64,000 bases of DNA, taken from NCBI RefSeq assembly GCF_900100335.1, contig NZ_FNFE01000007.1, positions 229,392-293,391 of the forward strand, read 5' to 3'. This document shows, in pieces, positions 43,829 through 53,610 of this stretch (position 1 is its first letter; the number at the start of each line of letters is the position of its first letter). The notes beneath the pieces are model-generated. The model worked only from the letters and a program-made list of their open reading frames with translations, had not been told where the DNA came from and did not search any database. The position numbers and the translations under genes were made by a program. Source of the DNA: Natronorubrum texcoconense (GTDB lineage: Archaea; Halobacteriota; Halobacteria; Halobacteriales; Natrialbaceae).

Positions 43829-44395
43829 ATGTCCACTACCACCAAAAACGAACTCGAAAGCCGCTATGCAGGAATCAAACTCGAGGGCCAGCCACACGCG
43901 CTGTCGGCGTGGTTCGTCGTCGCCCTGCGATTCCTGCTGGGCGGCATGATACTGTTCGCCGGCCTCGGTAAACTGGCGTTCGTCAGCGGCGAGCCGTTCG
44001 ACGCGAGCGGCTTCCTCGTCCACGGCGTCGATCCGGCCAGCCCCGTCAGCGGCCTCTACGCCGCGATGGCCGAAAGTGCCCTGCTACTGGACGTCATCAA
44101 CGTCGTGATCCCGGCCACGCAGGTACTGATCGGCGTCGCGCTGATCGCTGGCGGCCTGCTCCGACTGGCCGCCCTCGGCGGCGCGCTGCAGATGTTCGCC
44201 TTCTACCTCGGCGGATGGGAAGGCCAGTGGCTCGCGCTGTTCGACTCGACGCTGATCTACGCCGTCCTGTTCCTGGCCCTCGCAGCCTTCGGGGCCGGAC
44301 GGATCCTCGGTGCGGACCGCTACCTCGAGAACCTGCGAGTCGGCGGCCAGACGCTGGTCGAGAAATACCCGAAACTCCGGTACGTCCTCGGCTAA
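43829..44395 (+). CDS. DoxX family membrane protein
   Basis: 188 residues and about four membrane helices. ALRFLLGGMILFAGLGKLAF near the start and the GVALIAGGLLRLAALGGALQM helix pair are typical DoxX/TQO small subunit-like. A polar C-terminus follows. The family is linked with quinone or thiosulfate:quinone activity; physiological role here unknown. A purine-rich AAGGAGG at 43814-43820 lies nine bases upstream of the start, a candidate Shine-Dalgarno, so the mRNA probably has a leader. Confidence 0.85.
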   Translation: MSTTTKNELESRYAGIKLEGQPHALSAWFVVALRFLLGGMILFAGLGKLAFVSGEPFDASGFLVHGVDPASPVSGLYAAMAESALLLDVINVVIPATQVLIGVALIAGGLLRLAALGGALQMFAFYLGGWEGQWLALFDSTLIYAVLFLALAAFGAGRILGADRYLENLRVGGQTLVEKYPKLRYVLG

Positions 44396-44556
44396 CGCGG
44401 TTGCGAACCCCGATTTTACTTCTCGTCGCCTTTCTCGTCTCCCACGCCAGACGACGGACTCCTTGAGCACCGTTCCGTCAGTTAGGGTGGAGTATCGTCT
44501 CTCGAGTGGAATCTACAGTCCTCAACCTATTTACACCATAGCTATCGAGTGGTTGT

Positions 44557-44814
44557 ATGAAGGCGTTCGAACCGGAACCAACACAGTCGCCTGCGGAGAT
44601 TGCGAACTGGGTCTTCACTCGATCGCTGCTGATTCTCGTTTTTACCTACTTCGGAGCGATGTATGCTGTCGACTTATTCGCGCCGCTCGGTACCGTCGCT
44701 GGCAGTGTTGTCGGAATCTACGGACTGTGGTTTTCGTATCAGGTGCTGTTTCGGGGAATCGATGCCTACCTCGAGGGGAGAGCGGTCGGGCTCGAGGGCG
44801 AATCCGCTTCCTGA
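44557..44814 (+). CDS. Small two-helix membrane protein
   Basis: 85 residues, with two hydrophobic segments (about 25-45 and 48-70, ILVFTYFGAMYAVDLF and AGSVVGIYGLWFSYQVLF). No family recognised. ATG 44557 follows an AT-rich stretch (acctatttacaccatagc) that can serve as promoter. Ends 123 bp before cofE. Confidence 0.6.
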   Translation: MKAFEPEPTQSPAEIANWVFTRSLLILVFTYFGAMYAVDLFAPLGTVAGSVVGIYGLWFSYQVLFRGIDAYLEGRAVGLEGESAS

Positions 44815-44937
44815 GTGTCGGTTGTTTCGAGATCTCGACTGCCAATCGGTGGCCATACCTCTCGTTCGACAGTCCCCGACACTGGCTCCATTCTCCGGTG
44901 ACGGTGCGTTTTTGACGCCGCTGGCCCACCCTTCGGT

Positions 44938-45708
44938 ATGGAACTCGACCCAGTGGCGGATCTGCCCGAGATCCGTCCCGGCGACGACATCGCCGAACTC
45001 GTCGCGGATCGGGCATCCCTCGAGTCCGGCGACGTGCTCACCGTCGCGAGCACCATCGTCTCGAAGACGGAGGGCCGAGTGGCGAACCTCGAGGACTACC
45101 CGGTCAGCGGGCGAGCCCAGGAGATCGCCGACCGGATCGCCGACGTGGCGGGCGAGGAGAAGGACCCACGGTTCGCACAGGCCGTCTTGGAGGAAAGCAC
45201 GGAGCTGCTGATCGACTGTCCGTTCCTGCTGACCGAGACGCGGTTCGGCCACATCTGCGTGAACGCGGGGATCGATCGCTCGAACGTGCCGGACCACGAT
45301 ATTCTGCTGCTGCCGAAGAAGCCGACCGAGAGCGCCGAACGGATCCGATCGAGGCTCGTAGAGCGCGGTATCGAAGACGTCGCCGTGATCGTGACAGACA
45401 CCTGCGGGCGACCGTTCCGTCACGGCCAGCGCGGCGTCGCCCTCGGCTGGGCGGGGATGCCCGCGAGCCGGGACTGGCGGGGCGAACTCGACCGTGACGG
45501 TCACGAACTCGGCGTCACCGTCCAGTCCGTAGTCGACGAACTCTCCTCGGCCGCGAACCTCGTGACGGGCGAGGGGGCCGGCGGGACGCCCGCGGTCGTC
45601 GTCCGCGACTGGGAGTTCGGCGACCACGAGGGCAGCGACGAGTTGTTCAGAGCGGTCGAGGACGACCTCGTGCGACAGGCGCTGCGAAACTGGAGGTTCG
45701 ACGACTGA
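44938..45708 (+). CDS. cofE: Coenzyme F420-0:L-glutamate ligase CofE
   Basis: 256 residues. CofE signature motifs are visible: LTVASTIVSKTEGRV, ETRFGHICVNAGIDRSNV, VIVTDTCGRPFRHGQRGVALGWAG. It adds gamma-glutamates to F420-0 using GTP. Followed, overlapping by TGATG, by mer, so an F420 operon. Length normal. Confidence 0.96.
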   Translation: MELDPVADLPEIRPGDDIAELVADRASLESGDVLTVASTIVSKTEGRVANLEDYPVSGRAQEIADRIADVAGEEKDPRFAQAVLEESTELLIDCPFLLTETRFGHICVNAGIDRSNVPDHDILLLPKKPTESAERIRSRLVERGIEDVAVIVTDTCGRPFRHGQRGVALGWAGMPASRDWRGELDRDGHELGVTVQSVVDELSSAANLVTGEGAGGTPAVVVRDWEFGDHEGSDELFRAVEDDLVRQALRNWRFDD

Positions 45709-46736
45709 TGACAGACAACACCACACCGACCGACGGCGCGACTCGAGCCATCGAACTGACACCCGAACATCCCACGGAGCGCGTCGCCGAACTGGCGGCG
45801 CAGGCGGAGGAAGAGGGATTCGACATCGCGTTCGCGAGCAGCCACTACTTCAACCGCGATCCGTTCGTCGCGCTCTCGCGAATGGCCGACGCCACCGACG
45901 AGATCCGCCTCGGACCGGGCGTCGTCAACCCCTACGAGAGCCACCCCGTGAAACTCGCCGCGCAGACGGCGACGATCGACGAAGTGAGCGACGGGCGGGG
46001 GGTCTTCGGCGTCGGGGCTGGAGATCGCTCCTCGCTCGCGAACCTCGGAATCGAGCGCGACAGTCCGCTCCGGCGGGTCCTCGAGACGTTCAAACTCGCG
46101 CAGGATCTCTGGGACGGCGAGACGGTGACCCACGAGGGAACGTTCACTGCGCGAGACGCCTCGCTCAACATCGACCCACCCTCGGAGGAGATTCCGACCT
46201 ACGTCGGCGCGCAGGGGCCGCACATGCTCCGAATGAGCGCGAAACACGCCGATGGCGTGCTGATCAACGCTTCCCATCCCCGGGACCTCGAGTGGGCCGC
46301 GGGCGAAATCGAGCAGGGGTTGGACGAGCGACCGGACGAGTACGGCCCGTTCGAATCGCTCGCGTTCGCCAGCGTCAGCGTCGCCGGCGACGAAACCGAG
46401 GCCCGCGAGGCGGCCCGGCCGCCCGTCGCGTTCATCGCCGGCGGGGCGGCCGAACCCGTCCTCGAACGCCACGGTATCGACCGCGAGGCCGCGAGCGCGG
46501 TGAGCGAAGCGTTAGAGCAAGGGAATCTGCACGAGGCGTTCGGTCACGTCACGCCGGCGATGATCGACGCCTTCTGTATCGCGGGGACGACCGAGACCGT
46601 CGCGGATCGGTTCGAAGCCGCCCTCGAACACGTCGACGGTATCGTCGTCGGCTCCCCGCTCGGGCCGGATCTCGAGGACGCGGTCCGACGGGCGAGCGAA
46701 GCGCTCGACAGCGTCGAAGATCGACGATCCGAGTGA
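45708..46736 (+). CDS. mer: F420-dependent methylene-H4MPT reductase-like (Mer)
   Basis: 342 residues of the luciferase-like TIM barrel. Motifs: GFDIAFASSHYFNRDPFVALSRMA, LGPGVVNPYESHPVKLAAQTATIDEVSDGRG, GVGAGDRSSLANLGIERD and IAGGAAEPVLERHGI. In haloarchaea such proteins are described as F420-dependent methylene-tetrahydromethanopterin reductase homologues, thought to serve folate or methionine-related C1 metabolism. Coupled with cofE, which makes its cofactor. Confidence 0.85.
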   Translation: MTDNTTPTDGATRAIELTPEHPTERVAELAAQAEEEGFDIAFASSHYFNRDPFVALSRMADATDEIRLGPGVVNPYESHPVKLAAQTATIDEVSDGRGVFGVGAGDRSSLANLGIERDSPLRRVLETFKLAQDLWDGETVTHEGTFTARDASLNIDPPSEEIPTYVGAQGPHMLRMSAKHADGVLINASHPRDLEWAAGEIEQGLDERPDEYGPFESLAFASVSVAGDETEAREAARPPVAFIAGGAAEPVLERHGIDREAASAVSEALEQGNLHEAFGHVTPAMIDAFCIAGTTETVADRFEAALEHVDGIVVGSPLGPDLEDAVRRASEALDSVEDRRSE

Positions 46737-46756
46737 GAGTTCGGTCGGTCAGACCG

Positions 46757-46957
46757 TTAGCTCGAACTCGAGGAGAAGAGGCTACCGATGGCGCCGAGGG
46801 TGAGGATACCGAAGACGCCGAGCGAGAAGACGATCAGCAGCGTCCCAATCAGGACGAGCAGCGGGGCGAGTCCGTCGCCCATCGCGACGTCGGCAAAGTA
46901 TTCGTTCATCTCGATGATGTTGTCGACGATCACGTTCATCGGTGTGGCGGTGTCCAT
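46757..46957 (-). CDS. Small membrane protein (about 66 residues)
   Basis: One strong hydrophobic helix region of about 30 residues (LAPLLVLIGTLLIVFSLGVFGILTLG), an N-terminal amphipathic part (NVIVDNIIEMNEYFADVAM), and a Ser-only tail. This short form recurs in haloarchaea as a conserved membrane peptide of unknown function; an alternative start is ATG 46939. It is convergent with mer and 20 bp from its stop. Confidence 0.6.
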   Translation of the reverse strand: MDTATPMNVIVDNIIEMNEYFADVAMGDGLAPLLVLIGTLLIVFSLGVFGILTLGAIGSLFSSSSS

Positions 46958-47165
46958 GTACGGGGGTTGTCACCGATCCTACTTGGCCGTGCCGGTCCAT
47001 CGTGACGGAGCGGCCGCTGCCGGACCGTTACTGGCGCCGTCGCTGGCACTGATCGCAGCGGGGAGACGGACGGCTGGCAGCCGACGGCGTACTGGGTTGG
47101 ACGGTACCAACGACTCTCGCGAACGGTCACAACAATATAAGCCATCGCCGGCCGTACCCTCGAGC

Positions 47166-47507
47166 GTGACCGACGACGCGACGCTCTCGGACTTCGATTC
47201 GGGCGAGACGACTGACGACGACCCCGACGACCCCGACGAGCAGCGATCGAACTCGAACTCGAATTCGACAACCGGGGTCGAGACGGGCGAACGGGCGCCG
47301 GATGACGGTACCGACGACGGAGAGCCAGTCGACGGCGAGACGGCCGACGACAGCGTCCGCGAAACGCGCGGAGCGGACGCGGACGGCGAAGCCGCACGTT
47401 CGACGTACGCGTGGGGAACGTACACCTGCGGTCGGTGCGATGCCGAAACCGAGCGCGTCTGGCGTGACGAAGGTGATTTCGTCTGTCCAGCGTGCAAACC
47501 CTGGTAA
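47166..47507 (+). CDS. Zinc-ribbon domain protein (DUF7573-like)
   Basis: 113 residues with a GTG start. The first 80 are disordered, acidic and Asn/Ser-rich; the last 35 are a compact zinc ribbon with CGRC...CPAC (YTCGRCDAETERVWRDEGDFVCPACKPW, two CxxC). I associate it with DUF7573 from memory. Function unknown. Begins directly downstream of an AT-rich stretch (caacaatataagcc). Confidence 0.7.
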   Translation: MTDDATLSDFDSGETTDDDPDDPDEQRSNSNSNSTTGVETGERAPDDGTDDGEPVDGETADDSVRETRGADADGEAARSTYAWGTYTCGRCDAETERVWRDEGDFVCPACKPW

Positions 47508-47603
47508 TCGGCACTCTCAGCGAGTGTAACCGAGTTTTTGCGAAGGTGCCTGCGAGTGTACTCCCGAAGCTTTATATCTCTGTCGCGGATTGATACACTT
47601 GCA

Positions 47604-47798
47604 ATGGCGAAAGGTACGGTCGACTTCTTCAACGACACTGGCGGCTATGGATTCATCGAAACCGACGACGCAGACGACGACGTGTTCTTCCACATGGAAG
47701 ACGTCGGCGGCCCTGATCTCGAGGAGGGACAGGAGGTCGAGTTCGACATCGAGGAGGCCGAGAAGGGCCCACGAGCGACGAACCTCGAACGCCTGTAA
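47604..47798 (+). CDS. Cold shock domain protein CspA-like
   Basis: 64 residues. MAKGTVDFFNDTGGYGFIETDD and DVFFHMEDV are the two RNP motifs (K-G-x-V-x-F-F-N; G-Y-G-F-I; V-F-F-H) of cold shock proteins. Complete OB-fold, RNA-binding and chaperone function. ctttatatc at 47570-47578 is a TATA-like box 26-34 nt upstream, so leaderless. Confidence 0.95.
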   Translation: MAKGTVDFFNDTGGYGFIETDDADDDVFFHMEDVGGPDLEEGQEVEFDIEEAEKGPRATNLERL

Positions 47799-48053
47799 GG
47801 CGAATTCACGGAGTGGTATCGTTCTCTGATTGTTACGTCGCTAGCAGCGGCTGTCTCGGATCCGAGGCCGTTCCGATCCGAGACACGCCGCTCGAGCGGA
47901 ACAACGTCCGGAGGTAGTAGCACTGGCGCTCCACAAACCGAGCAGCGACAGCTGACATTCGGGTAACGTGACGCAAAGCCTATGGTCCGGAGCCACTACT
48001 GACGTACTGATGAGAGGTTCGACCGGTCCCCGCTTTCCAGACGTGTACGAACC

Positions 48054-49025
48054 ATGACTGACGTGAACCCGCCGACGCAGACCGCCAGCCCGGATCGGGC
48101 GGCCCTCGACGTCTCGACGGTCGCCGACCTCTGTGCCGAGATCGAGGCGAACGTCGCCGACGTGATCGTGGGCCACGAGGAGGCGATCGAACACGTCGTT
48201 ACCGCCATGCTCGGCCGCGGCCACGTCCTGCTCGACGACGTCCCCGGCGTCGGCAAGACGATGCTCGCCCGGTCGATCGCGACGTCCGTCGACTGTACGT
48301 TTCGCCGGGTTCAGTTCACCCCCGATCTCCTCCCCGCCGACGTCACCGGCGTGAACGTCTTCAACCAGCAGAGCCGCGAGTTCGAGTTCCAACGCGGGCC
48401 CGTCTTCGGCAACATCGTTTTGGGCGACGAGATCAACCGCGCCCCGCCGAAGACCCAGTCCGCGCTGCTCGAGGCCATGGAGGAAGAGCAAGTAACCGTC
48501 GACGGAACGACCCGCGACCTGCCCGACCCCTTCACCGTGATCGCGACGCAGAACGCGATCGAGCCGAACCGGACCTACGACCTGCCGTTCGCCGAACTCG
48601 ACCGGTTCATGAAGAAACTCCAGTTAGGCTACCCCGAGCCCGAGGAGGAAGCCGAGATGCTGGGCCGCACGGTCGGCCACCACCCGATCGAGGACCTCGA
48701 GTCGGTGACCGACCTCGAGACGATCGTCGCCGCCCGCGAGACCGTCGCACAGATACGCGTCGAAGCGCCGGTTCGAGAGTACGCGACGCGACTGGCGGGC
48801 TACACCCGCGAGCACGCCCGAATCGGCGTCAGTCCCCGCGGAACGATCGCCCTCCTGCGGGCCGCACAGGCCCGAGCCGCCACCGACGCTCGCGACTACG
48901 TGATTCCGGACGACGTCCAGGCCGAAGCCCCCGTCGTCCTCCCCCACCGGATCAGGACGACCGATCACGACCGCGACGGCGAGGCGGTCGTTTCGAACGC
49001 CCTCGAGCGCGTCTCCGTGGAGTAA
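48054..49025 (+). CDS. MoxR family AAA ATPase
   Basis: 323 residues. Walker A DVPGVGKTMLARSIA; Walker B NIVLGDEINRAPPKTQSALLEAMEE; sensor FTVIATQNAIEPN; lid with GVSPRGTIALLRAAQA. MoxR ATPases act as chaperones activating substrates with VWA or other domains; here the partners are the DUF58 and transglutaminase proteins encoded next. Three bases separate it from the DUF58 gene. Confidence 0.95.
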   Translation: MTDVNPPTQTASPDRAALDVSTVADLCAEIEANVADVIVGHEEAIEHVVTAMLGRGHVLLDDVPGVGKTMLARSIATSVDCTFRRVQFTPDLLPADVTGVNVFNQQSREFEFQRGPVFGNIVLGDEINRAPPKTQSALLEAMEEEQVTVDGTTRDLPDPFTVIATQNAIEPNRTYDLPFAELDRFMKKLQLGYPEPEEEAEMLGRTVGHHPIEDLESVTDLETIVAARETVAQIRVEAPVREYATRLAGYTREHARIGVSPRGTIALLRAAQARAATDARDYVIPDDVQAEAPVVLPHRIRTTDHDRDGEAVVSNALERVSVE

Positions 49026-49028
49026 CAG

Positions 49029-50141
49029 ATGCGACCGACGATTCGCGGCTGGACTGCCATCGGCATCGTCGCGCTCTCGTTCGCGATGGCGTGGGAGTTC
49101 GGTCCCCGTGCGCTGAACGCCGTCGTGACGCCGCTGCTGGTCGTGCTGGTCGTCGGTGCGCTGACGACCGCACGAGCCACGCGGCCCGAAGTGAGACGTG
49201 CCCCCGTCGCCGCGGGGTTCGTCGACGACCGCCGAACGGTCGAGATCGGGCTCGAGACCGCGTCCGCCGTCTCGGCGACCGTTCGCGACGCCGTCGGCGA
49301 GGGAGCCGCGGTTACCGACGTCGAGTCGGTCAGTGGAGCCGAAACCGAGATCGACGGGAGCGGCGCGCCCGCCGCGACGACGACCCTCGAGGGCGACGAC
49401 CGGTTCGAATACGCAGTGCGACTCGAGCGACGAGGCGACCATCGACTCGGGCCCCTGACGATCACCGTCACCGACGTCTTCGGACTGTTCAAGCGGCGGT
49501 TCGACGACGCGGAAACGACGTCCGTGCTCGTCTATCCGCGCGTTCACGACCTCCGGAGCGGCCCCGGAAGCGACCTTCGGGCGTTCGTCGAGCGCGAGCG
49601 CGGCGACCGAGAGGAGTTCGACCACCTGCGAGAGTACCAGCGCGGCGACTCGTTGCGCGACGTCCACTGGAAGTCCGCCGCCAAGCGACCCGACTCGGAT
49701 CTCGTCGTCACGGAGTACGCCGCCGACGAGGAGACCGGGTCCGTAACGATCGCCGCGGAGTGTGCTCCCGGCCGGGACGACGACCTGGCGACTGCCGTCG
49801 CGAGCGTCGCGACCTACCTGCTCGAGGCCGACGTCGGCGTCGGCGTGACCGTCCCCAACGGCGAGTACCCGCCTGGATCCGGACCGGACCACCGCCACAC
49901 CCTGCTGGCGGCGTTCGCCGTCCTCGAAGCCGGCGACCTCGAGGACGAGCAGCGACGGGCGGCGGATATCGTCGTCCGAGCCGACGGCGACGGAACGACG
50001 GTCGTCGTCGACGGCCGATCGATCCCGTTCGACCGGCTCGTCGAGACTCGTCGGGGGAACCGGCAGAGCCAACGACCCAGCCCGATCGGCCAGGCGACTC
50101 GTGAGCGGGCCGACGGCGACGAGTCGGGGGTGGCCTCGTGA
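49029..50141 (+). CDS. DUF58 domain protein
   Basis: 370 residues. Two N-terminal helices (about 8-45), a beta-rich domain (50-170) and the DUF58 (VWA-like) core with the signature LREYQRGDSLRDVHWKSAAKRPDSDLVV near 200. Found in MoxR-DUF58-transglutaminase operons that are thought to act on cell-surface or envelope processes. Its end overlaps the transglutaminase start by ATGA or GTGA (start GTG 50138). Confidence 0.92.
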   Translation: MRPTIRGWTAIGIVALSFAMAWEFGPRALNAVVTPLLVVLVVGALTTARATRPEVRRAPVAAGFVDDRRTVEIGLETASAVSATVRDAVGEGAAVTDVESVSGAETEIDGSGAPAATTTLEGDDRFEYAVRLERRGDHRLGPLTITVTDVFGLFKRRFDDAETTSVLVYPRVHDLRSGPGSDLRAFVERERGDREEFDHLREYQRGDSLRDVHWKSAAKRPDSDLVVTEYAADEETGSVTIAAECAPGRDDDLATAVASVATYLLEADVGVGVTVPNGEYPPGSGPDHRHTLLAAFAVLEAGDLEDEQRRAADIVVRADGDGTTVVVDGRSIPFDRLVETRRGNRQSQRPSPIGQATRERADGDESGVAS

Positions 50142-52453
50142 GCGCGAAGTCGGAGTCCCACGCCGGCGACCGGACGGCGGATCTCGGTCTGGACGGGTCG
50201 ATCGGTCCGGACACGTTCCGGCTGCTCGCGCTGGGGTGCGTGCTGGTCATGACTGCCTCGTACGTGAGCGTGCTGCGCGAGGTGACCCGCGTCGTCGGCG
50301 GCACCCAGTCGCTGTTCGCCCTCGTCGGGGCGGTGATCGTCGTCGCGACGGTGCTCGCCTGGACCATTCGCCCCCGAACGGCGGTCGTCGCTGCGCTCGT
50401 CGCCGGCGCGGTCGGCTTCGGCTACTACCTCGAGATCACCGGCGTCGGCGTCGACGTCGTGTTCTCGGCGAGCGACGCGATCCTCTCGGACACGGTCACG
50501 CTCGTGGCCGGCCTCCCGCTGCTCCGAATGGTCGAAGCCGGCGTCTGGACGCTCGCGTTCGTCCCCGCGCCAGTCTTCCTCTCGTGGTATCTCGCCGTTC
50601 GAAGTCGGTACGCACTCGCCGTGATTCCCGGCGGCTTCGCGCTGATCTTTCTCGTCCTGACCGGCGACGCCGGGACGACGGTCACGCTGCTCGGGACGCT
50701 GGCCGCGGTCGGGGCCGTCGGCTTCGGCGAACTCGAGCGACGCGGCGGCTCCGTCGCCCAGGCCGACCTGCTTGCGGTCTCCTTTGCGCTGATCATCGTC
50801 CTCTCGCTGTCGGTCACGGTCGTTCCCGACGGCTCGGGCTCTTCGGACCACCTCTCCGGCGGCGATCCCAACACGCTCGAGGGCGCGATCGACTACTCCT
50901 CCGAGCGGTCGGGGATCGGCGGCTCCGTCGATCTCTCGCCGGAGGTGCGGTTCACCGTCGAGTCCGAACGAGGAGCCTACTGGCGAACGGGCGTCTACGA
51001 CCGCTTCGCGGGCGACGAGTGGGTCCGAACTGGCGACGCCAGCGCCTACGACGGCCCGCTCGAGGAACCGCCCGGCGAGCACGAGCGAGTCCGACAGGTC
51101 GTCACCGCCGAAACCAACCTCGGCGTCTTGCCGGCCGCGGGGCAGCCACTCGCCATCGAAGGCGATCTCGCCCAGCACACCGAGGTCAGCGCGCACGGGC
51201 AGTTCCACCCGACGACGTCCGTAATCGAGGGCGACAGCTACGCCGTCGAAAGTGCGATCATCGACCCTGACGCGGCCGAACTCCGCGCTGCGGGGACGAA
51301 CTATCCGCAGCCGATCCTCGAGGGCGACTACCTCCAGACCCCCGAGAGCACCTCGAGCGAGTTCGAGGAGCGTACCGCCGAGATCACCGCCGACGCCGAC
51401 ACTCCGTACGACAAGGCTGTCGCCATCGAGGCCCATCTCCGCTCGACGAAGGACTACTCGCTCGAGGTCGACCGACCCAACGGCAACGTCGCCGAGGAGT
51501 TCCTGCTCGAGATGGACGAAGGCTACTGCGTCTACTTCGCGACGGCGATGACCCAGATGCTGCGCGCGGAGGACGTTCCGGCCCGCTACGTCACCGGCTA
51601 CACGGCCGGGCAGGAGGTCGACGACGACGAGTACGTCGTCCGCGGCACCGACGCCCACGCCTGGGTCGAGGTCTACTTCCCCGACCACGGCTGGGTCGCC
51701 TTCGAGCCGACGCCGCCGGGCCCGCGCGACGAGGCCCACGCCGACAGCGTCGAACAGGCCCGCTCGGACGGCGCCGACAACGTCGACACCGACTCGAGCC
51801 AGGACGTTCCGGTCAGCGACGATGACGACGAGAGCGCGGACAATCCCGACGAGAACGGGGCTGACGACGACGGCTCCGACCTGAACGAGACTGACCCTGG
51901 TTCCGACGACGGGCCAGACGGCAACGAGACCGATCCCGGTTCCGACGACGATCAGAGTGGGTCCGACGACGGCTCGGACGGCGCCGGCGCGAGCGTCGAG
52001 GCGAGCGATCGCGACGACGGACTCGTGAGTAGCCTCATTTCCGCACTCTCCGTCTCGCGCGAGACGGCCGCGATCGGCCTGGTCGCACTCGTCGGGGTGG
52101 TCGCCGGCGTCCACCGCACCGGCGCGACCGACCGCGTTCGACGAACCGTCGGCTGCTACTGGCAGCGACGGACCGACGACCCCGACCGCGATACCGAACG
52201 CGCCTACCGGCGACTCGAGCGCGTACTCGCACGCGAGTACCGACCGCGCGAGCGCTCGGAGTCCGCCCGAAGCTACCTCGAGGCGCTGTCCGCCGATCCG
52301 GACAGAGACGTCGGTCCGCAGGTCGCAACCGTCGTCGACCGCTACGAGCGAGCGCTCTACGGCGGCGGCGTCAGTCGGAACGAGGCCGACGAAACGATCG
52401 AACTCGTCGACGAGTTCACTCGAGCGCGCCTCCCAATCGTCGGTCGCCGGTAA
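50138..52453 (+). CDS. Transglutaminase-domain membrane protein (TgpA-like)
   Basis: 771 residues with a GTG start. Five to six N-terminal helices (about 35-230); an extracellular part with the transglutaminase core about 400-525: Cys in DEGYCVYFATAMTQML, His in RGTDAHAWVEVYFP and Asp in the HGWVAFEPTPPG region; an acidic low-complexity linker with a repeated NETDPGSDD unit (51880-51965); a last helix (AAIGLVALVGVVAG); then DUF4129 (AYRRLERVLAREYRPRE). This is the whole TgpA layout. Role likely in modifying or crosslinking surface proteins; not shown. Confidence 0.92.
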   Translation: MSAKSESHAGDRTADLGLDGSIGPDTFRLLALGCVLVMTASYVSVLREVTRVVGGTQSLFALVGAVIVVATVLAWTIRPRTAVVAALVAGAVGFGYYLEITGVGVDVVFSASDAILSDTVTLVAGLPLLRMVEAGVWTLAFVPAPVFLSWYLAVRSRYALAVIPGGFALIFLVLTGDAGTTVTLLGTLAAVGAVGFGELERRGGSVAQADLLAVSFALIIVLSLSVTVVPDGSGSSDHLSGGDPNTLEGAIDYSSERSGIGGSVDLSPEVRFTVESERGAYWRTGVYDRFAGDEWVRTGDASAYDGPLEEPPGEHERVRQVVTAETNLGVLPAAGQPLAIEGDLAQHTEVSAHGQFHPTTSVIEGDSYAVESAIIDPDAAELRAAGTNYPQPILEGDYLQTPESTSSEFEERTAEITADADTPYDKAVAIEAHLRSTKDYSLEVDRPNGNVAEEFLLEMDEGYCVYFATAMTQMLRAEDVPARYVTGYTAGQEVDDDEYVVRGTDAHAWVEVYFPDHGWVAFEPTPPGPRDEAHADSVEQARSDGADNVDTDSSQDVPVSDDDDESADNPDENGADDDGSDLNETDPGSDDGPDGNETDPGSDDDQSGSDDGSDGAGASVEASDRDDGLVSSLISALSVSRETAAIGLVALVGVVAGVHRTGATDRVRRTVGCYWQRRTDDPDRDTERAYRRLERVLAREYRPRERSESARSYLEALSADPDRDVGPQVATVVDRYERALYGGGVSRNEADETIELVDEFTRARLPIVGRR

Positions 52454-52569
52454 CACCGATGTCGCCCCGATCCGTCGTCTCGTCAGCCCCGTCTACCTCA
52501 AAAAGAACCACGCGAGGGCATGTAGGTCCCGATAGTGTTTAATATGGCCGTTTCGTAGCATGGAACGTA

Positions 52570-52863
52570 ATGTCGGAAGTCTGCTCGACGTGCGGGCTGC
52601 CCGAGGAACTTTGCGTCTGCGAAGACGTAGCCAAGGGACAACAGCAACTCAATATCCGCATTGACGAGCGCAGATACGGTAAAGAGGTAACGATCGTCGA
52701 AGGATTCGATCCGAAGGACGTCGACTTAGACAGTCTCTCGTCGGACTTGAAGTCCAAGTTCGCCTGCGGGGGAACCGTCGAAGACGGCCAGATCGAACTG
52801 CAAGGCAATCACAGGGGCCGCATCGAAGAGTTCCTTCGGGACCGCGGCTTCAACGTCGCCTAA
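52570..52863 (+). CDS. Translation initiation factor aIF1 (SUI1 family)
   Basis: 97 residues. N-terminal cysteine cluster [15 protein letters not shown], then the SUI1 domain with [36 protein letters not shown], the eIF1 signature. Acts in start-codon selection on the small subunit. A tttaatatgg tract (52537-52546) is a TATA-like box 24-33 nt upstream. Confidence 0.97.
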   Translation: MSEVCSTCGLPEELCVCEDVAKGQQQLNIRIDERRYGKEVTIVEGFDPKDVDLDSLSSDLKSKFACGGTVEDGQIELQGNHRGRIEEFLRDRGFNVA

Positions 52864-53082
52864 TGCCCGCGATGATCTGAGACGACTTCCGAGCGTCACG
52901 ATCGACTCGCGAATCGCCTCTCAGCGATTGTGATCTGTTTTCGGCTACAGTAACCATAGCGGCGTGATCAGTCGACGCGACGGAAATCGAAATCGAGGCG
53001 GCGGCGAACAACTTACGGGCGACTCGAGTGCCCCCGCTCTCGGTTCAGGACCGATTCGAGACCCAACGACCGAGTCGCGAGT

Positions 53083-53448
53083 TCAGAACGGAGATTCTGC
53101 GTTCGCGGACTCGTCCGTCTCCTCCTCCGGGCGGGCGAGGCCGTACTTCATCCCGTACTTCTCGAGCCCCCCGGCCATGCTCTCGACGCGGGCGTCCGCG
53201 GTGCCCTCGTAGGAGCCGATGAGCTGTGCTGCCTGCACGCTGGCCTTGCCGTGGGGACAGACCGTGACGATGTGGTCGTCGCCCTCGAACTCCTCGACGC
53301 GACTCGTCAGTTCGTGGAACGGAACGTTCTCGCTGTCGGGGATGTGGCTGTGCGTGAAGCTCTGTGCATCGCGAATGTCCACGATACGTACGTCGGCATC
53401 GTCCTCGAGAAGGTCTTTGACCTCGTCGGGGGAGATTTCGCCGTCCAT
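53083..53448 (-). CDS. Rhodanese-like sulfurtransferase
   Basis: 121 residues from ATG 53448. Single rhodanese domain: VRIVDIRDAQSFTHSHIPDSENVPF, and active-site loop VCPHGKASVQAA with the catalytic Cys. Transfers sulfane sulfur or acts in sulfur relay. The C-terminus is an acidic tail. Isolated gene. Confidence 0.93.
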   Translation of the reverse strand: MDGEISPDEVKDLLEDDADVRIVDIRDAQSFTHSHIPDSENVPFHELTSRVEEFEGDDHIVTVCPHGKASVQAAQLIGSYEGTADARVESMAGGLEKYGMKYGLARPEEETDESANAESPF

Positions 53449-53610
53449 TACTGCCGGGTTGGAACTCGGACAGAATAAGCCCACGGGTCGATTCTCGCGG
53501 ACGGAGCCAGCCGAGAGCGGTGACGCGAGGAACGACGATCCTGCCAGTGCGGCGGAGATACCGTCCGTTCGTATGAATCCGTTATCTACGCAGAGCGCCT
53601 CTATTCACGT

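Noticed and set aside
49814..52456. 880-codon open frame antisense to the transglutaminase gene
   Set aside because: It lies opposite a real gene with a full domain layout. Its composition (long Val/Asp/Arg runs without fold motifs) is that of a shadow frame in GC-rich DNA.
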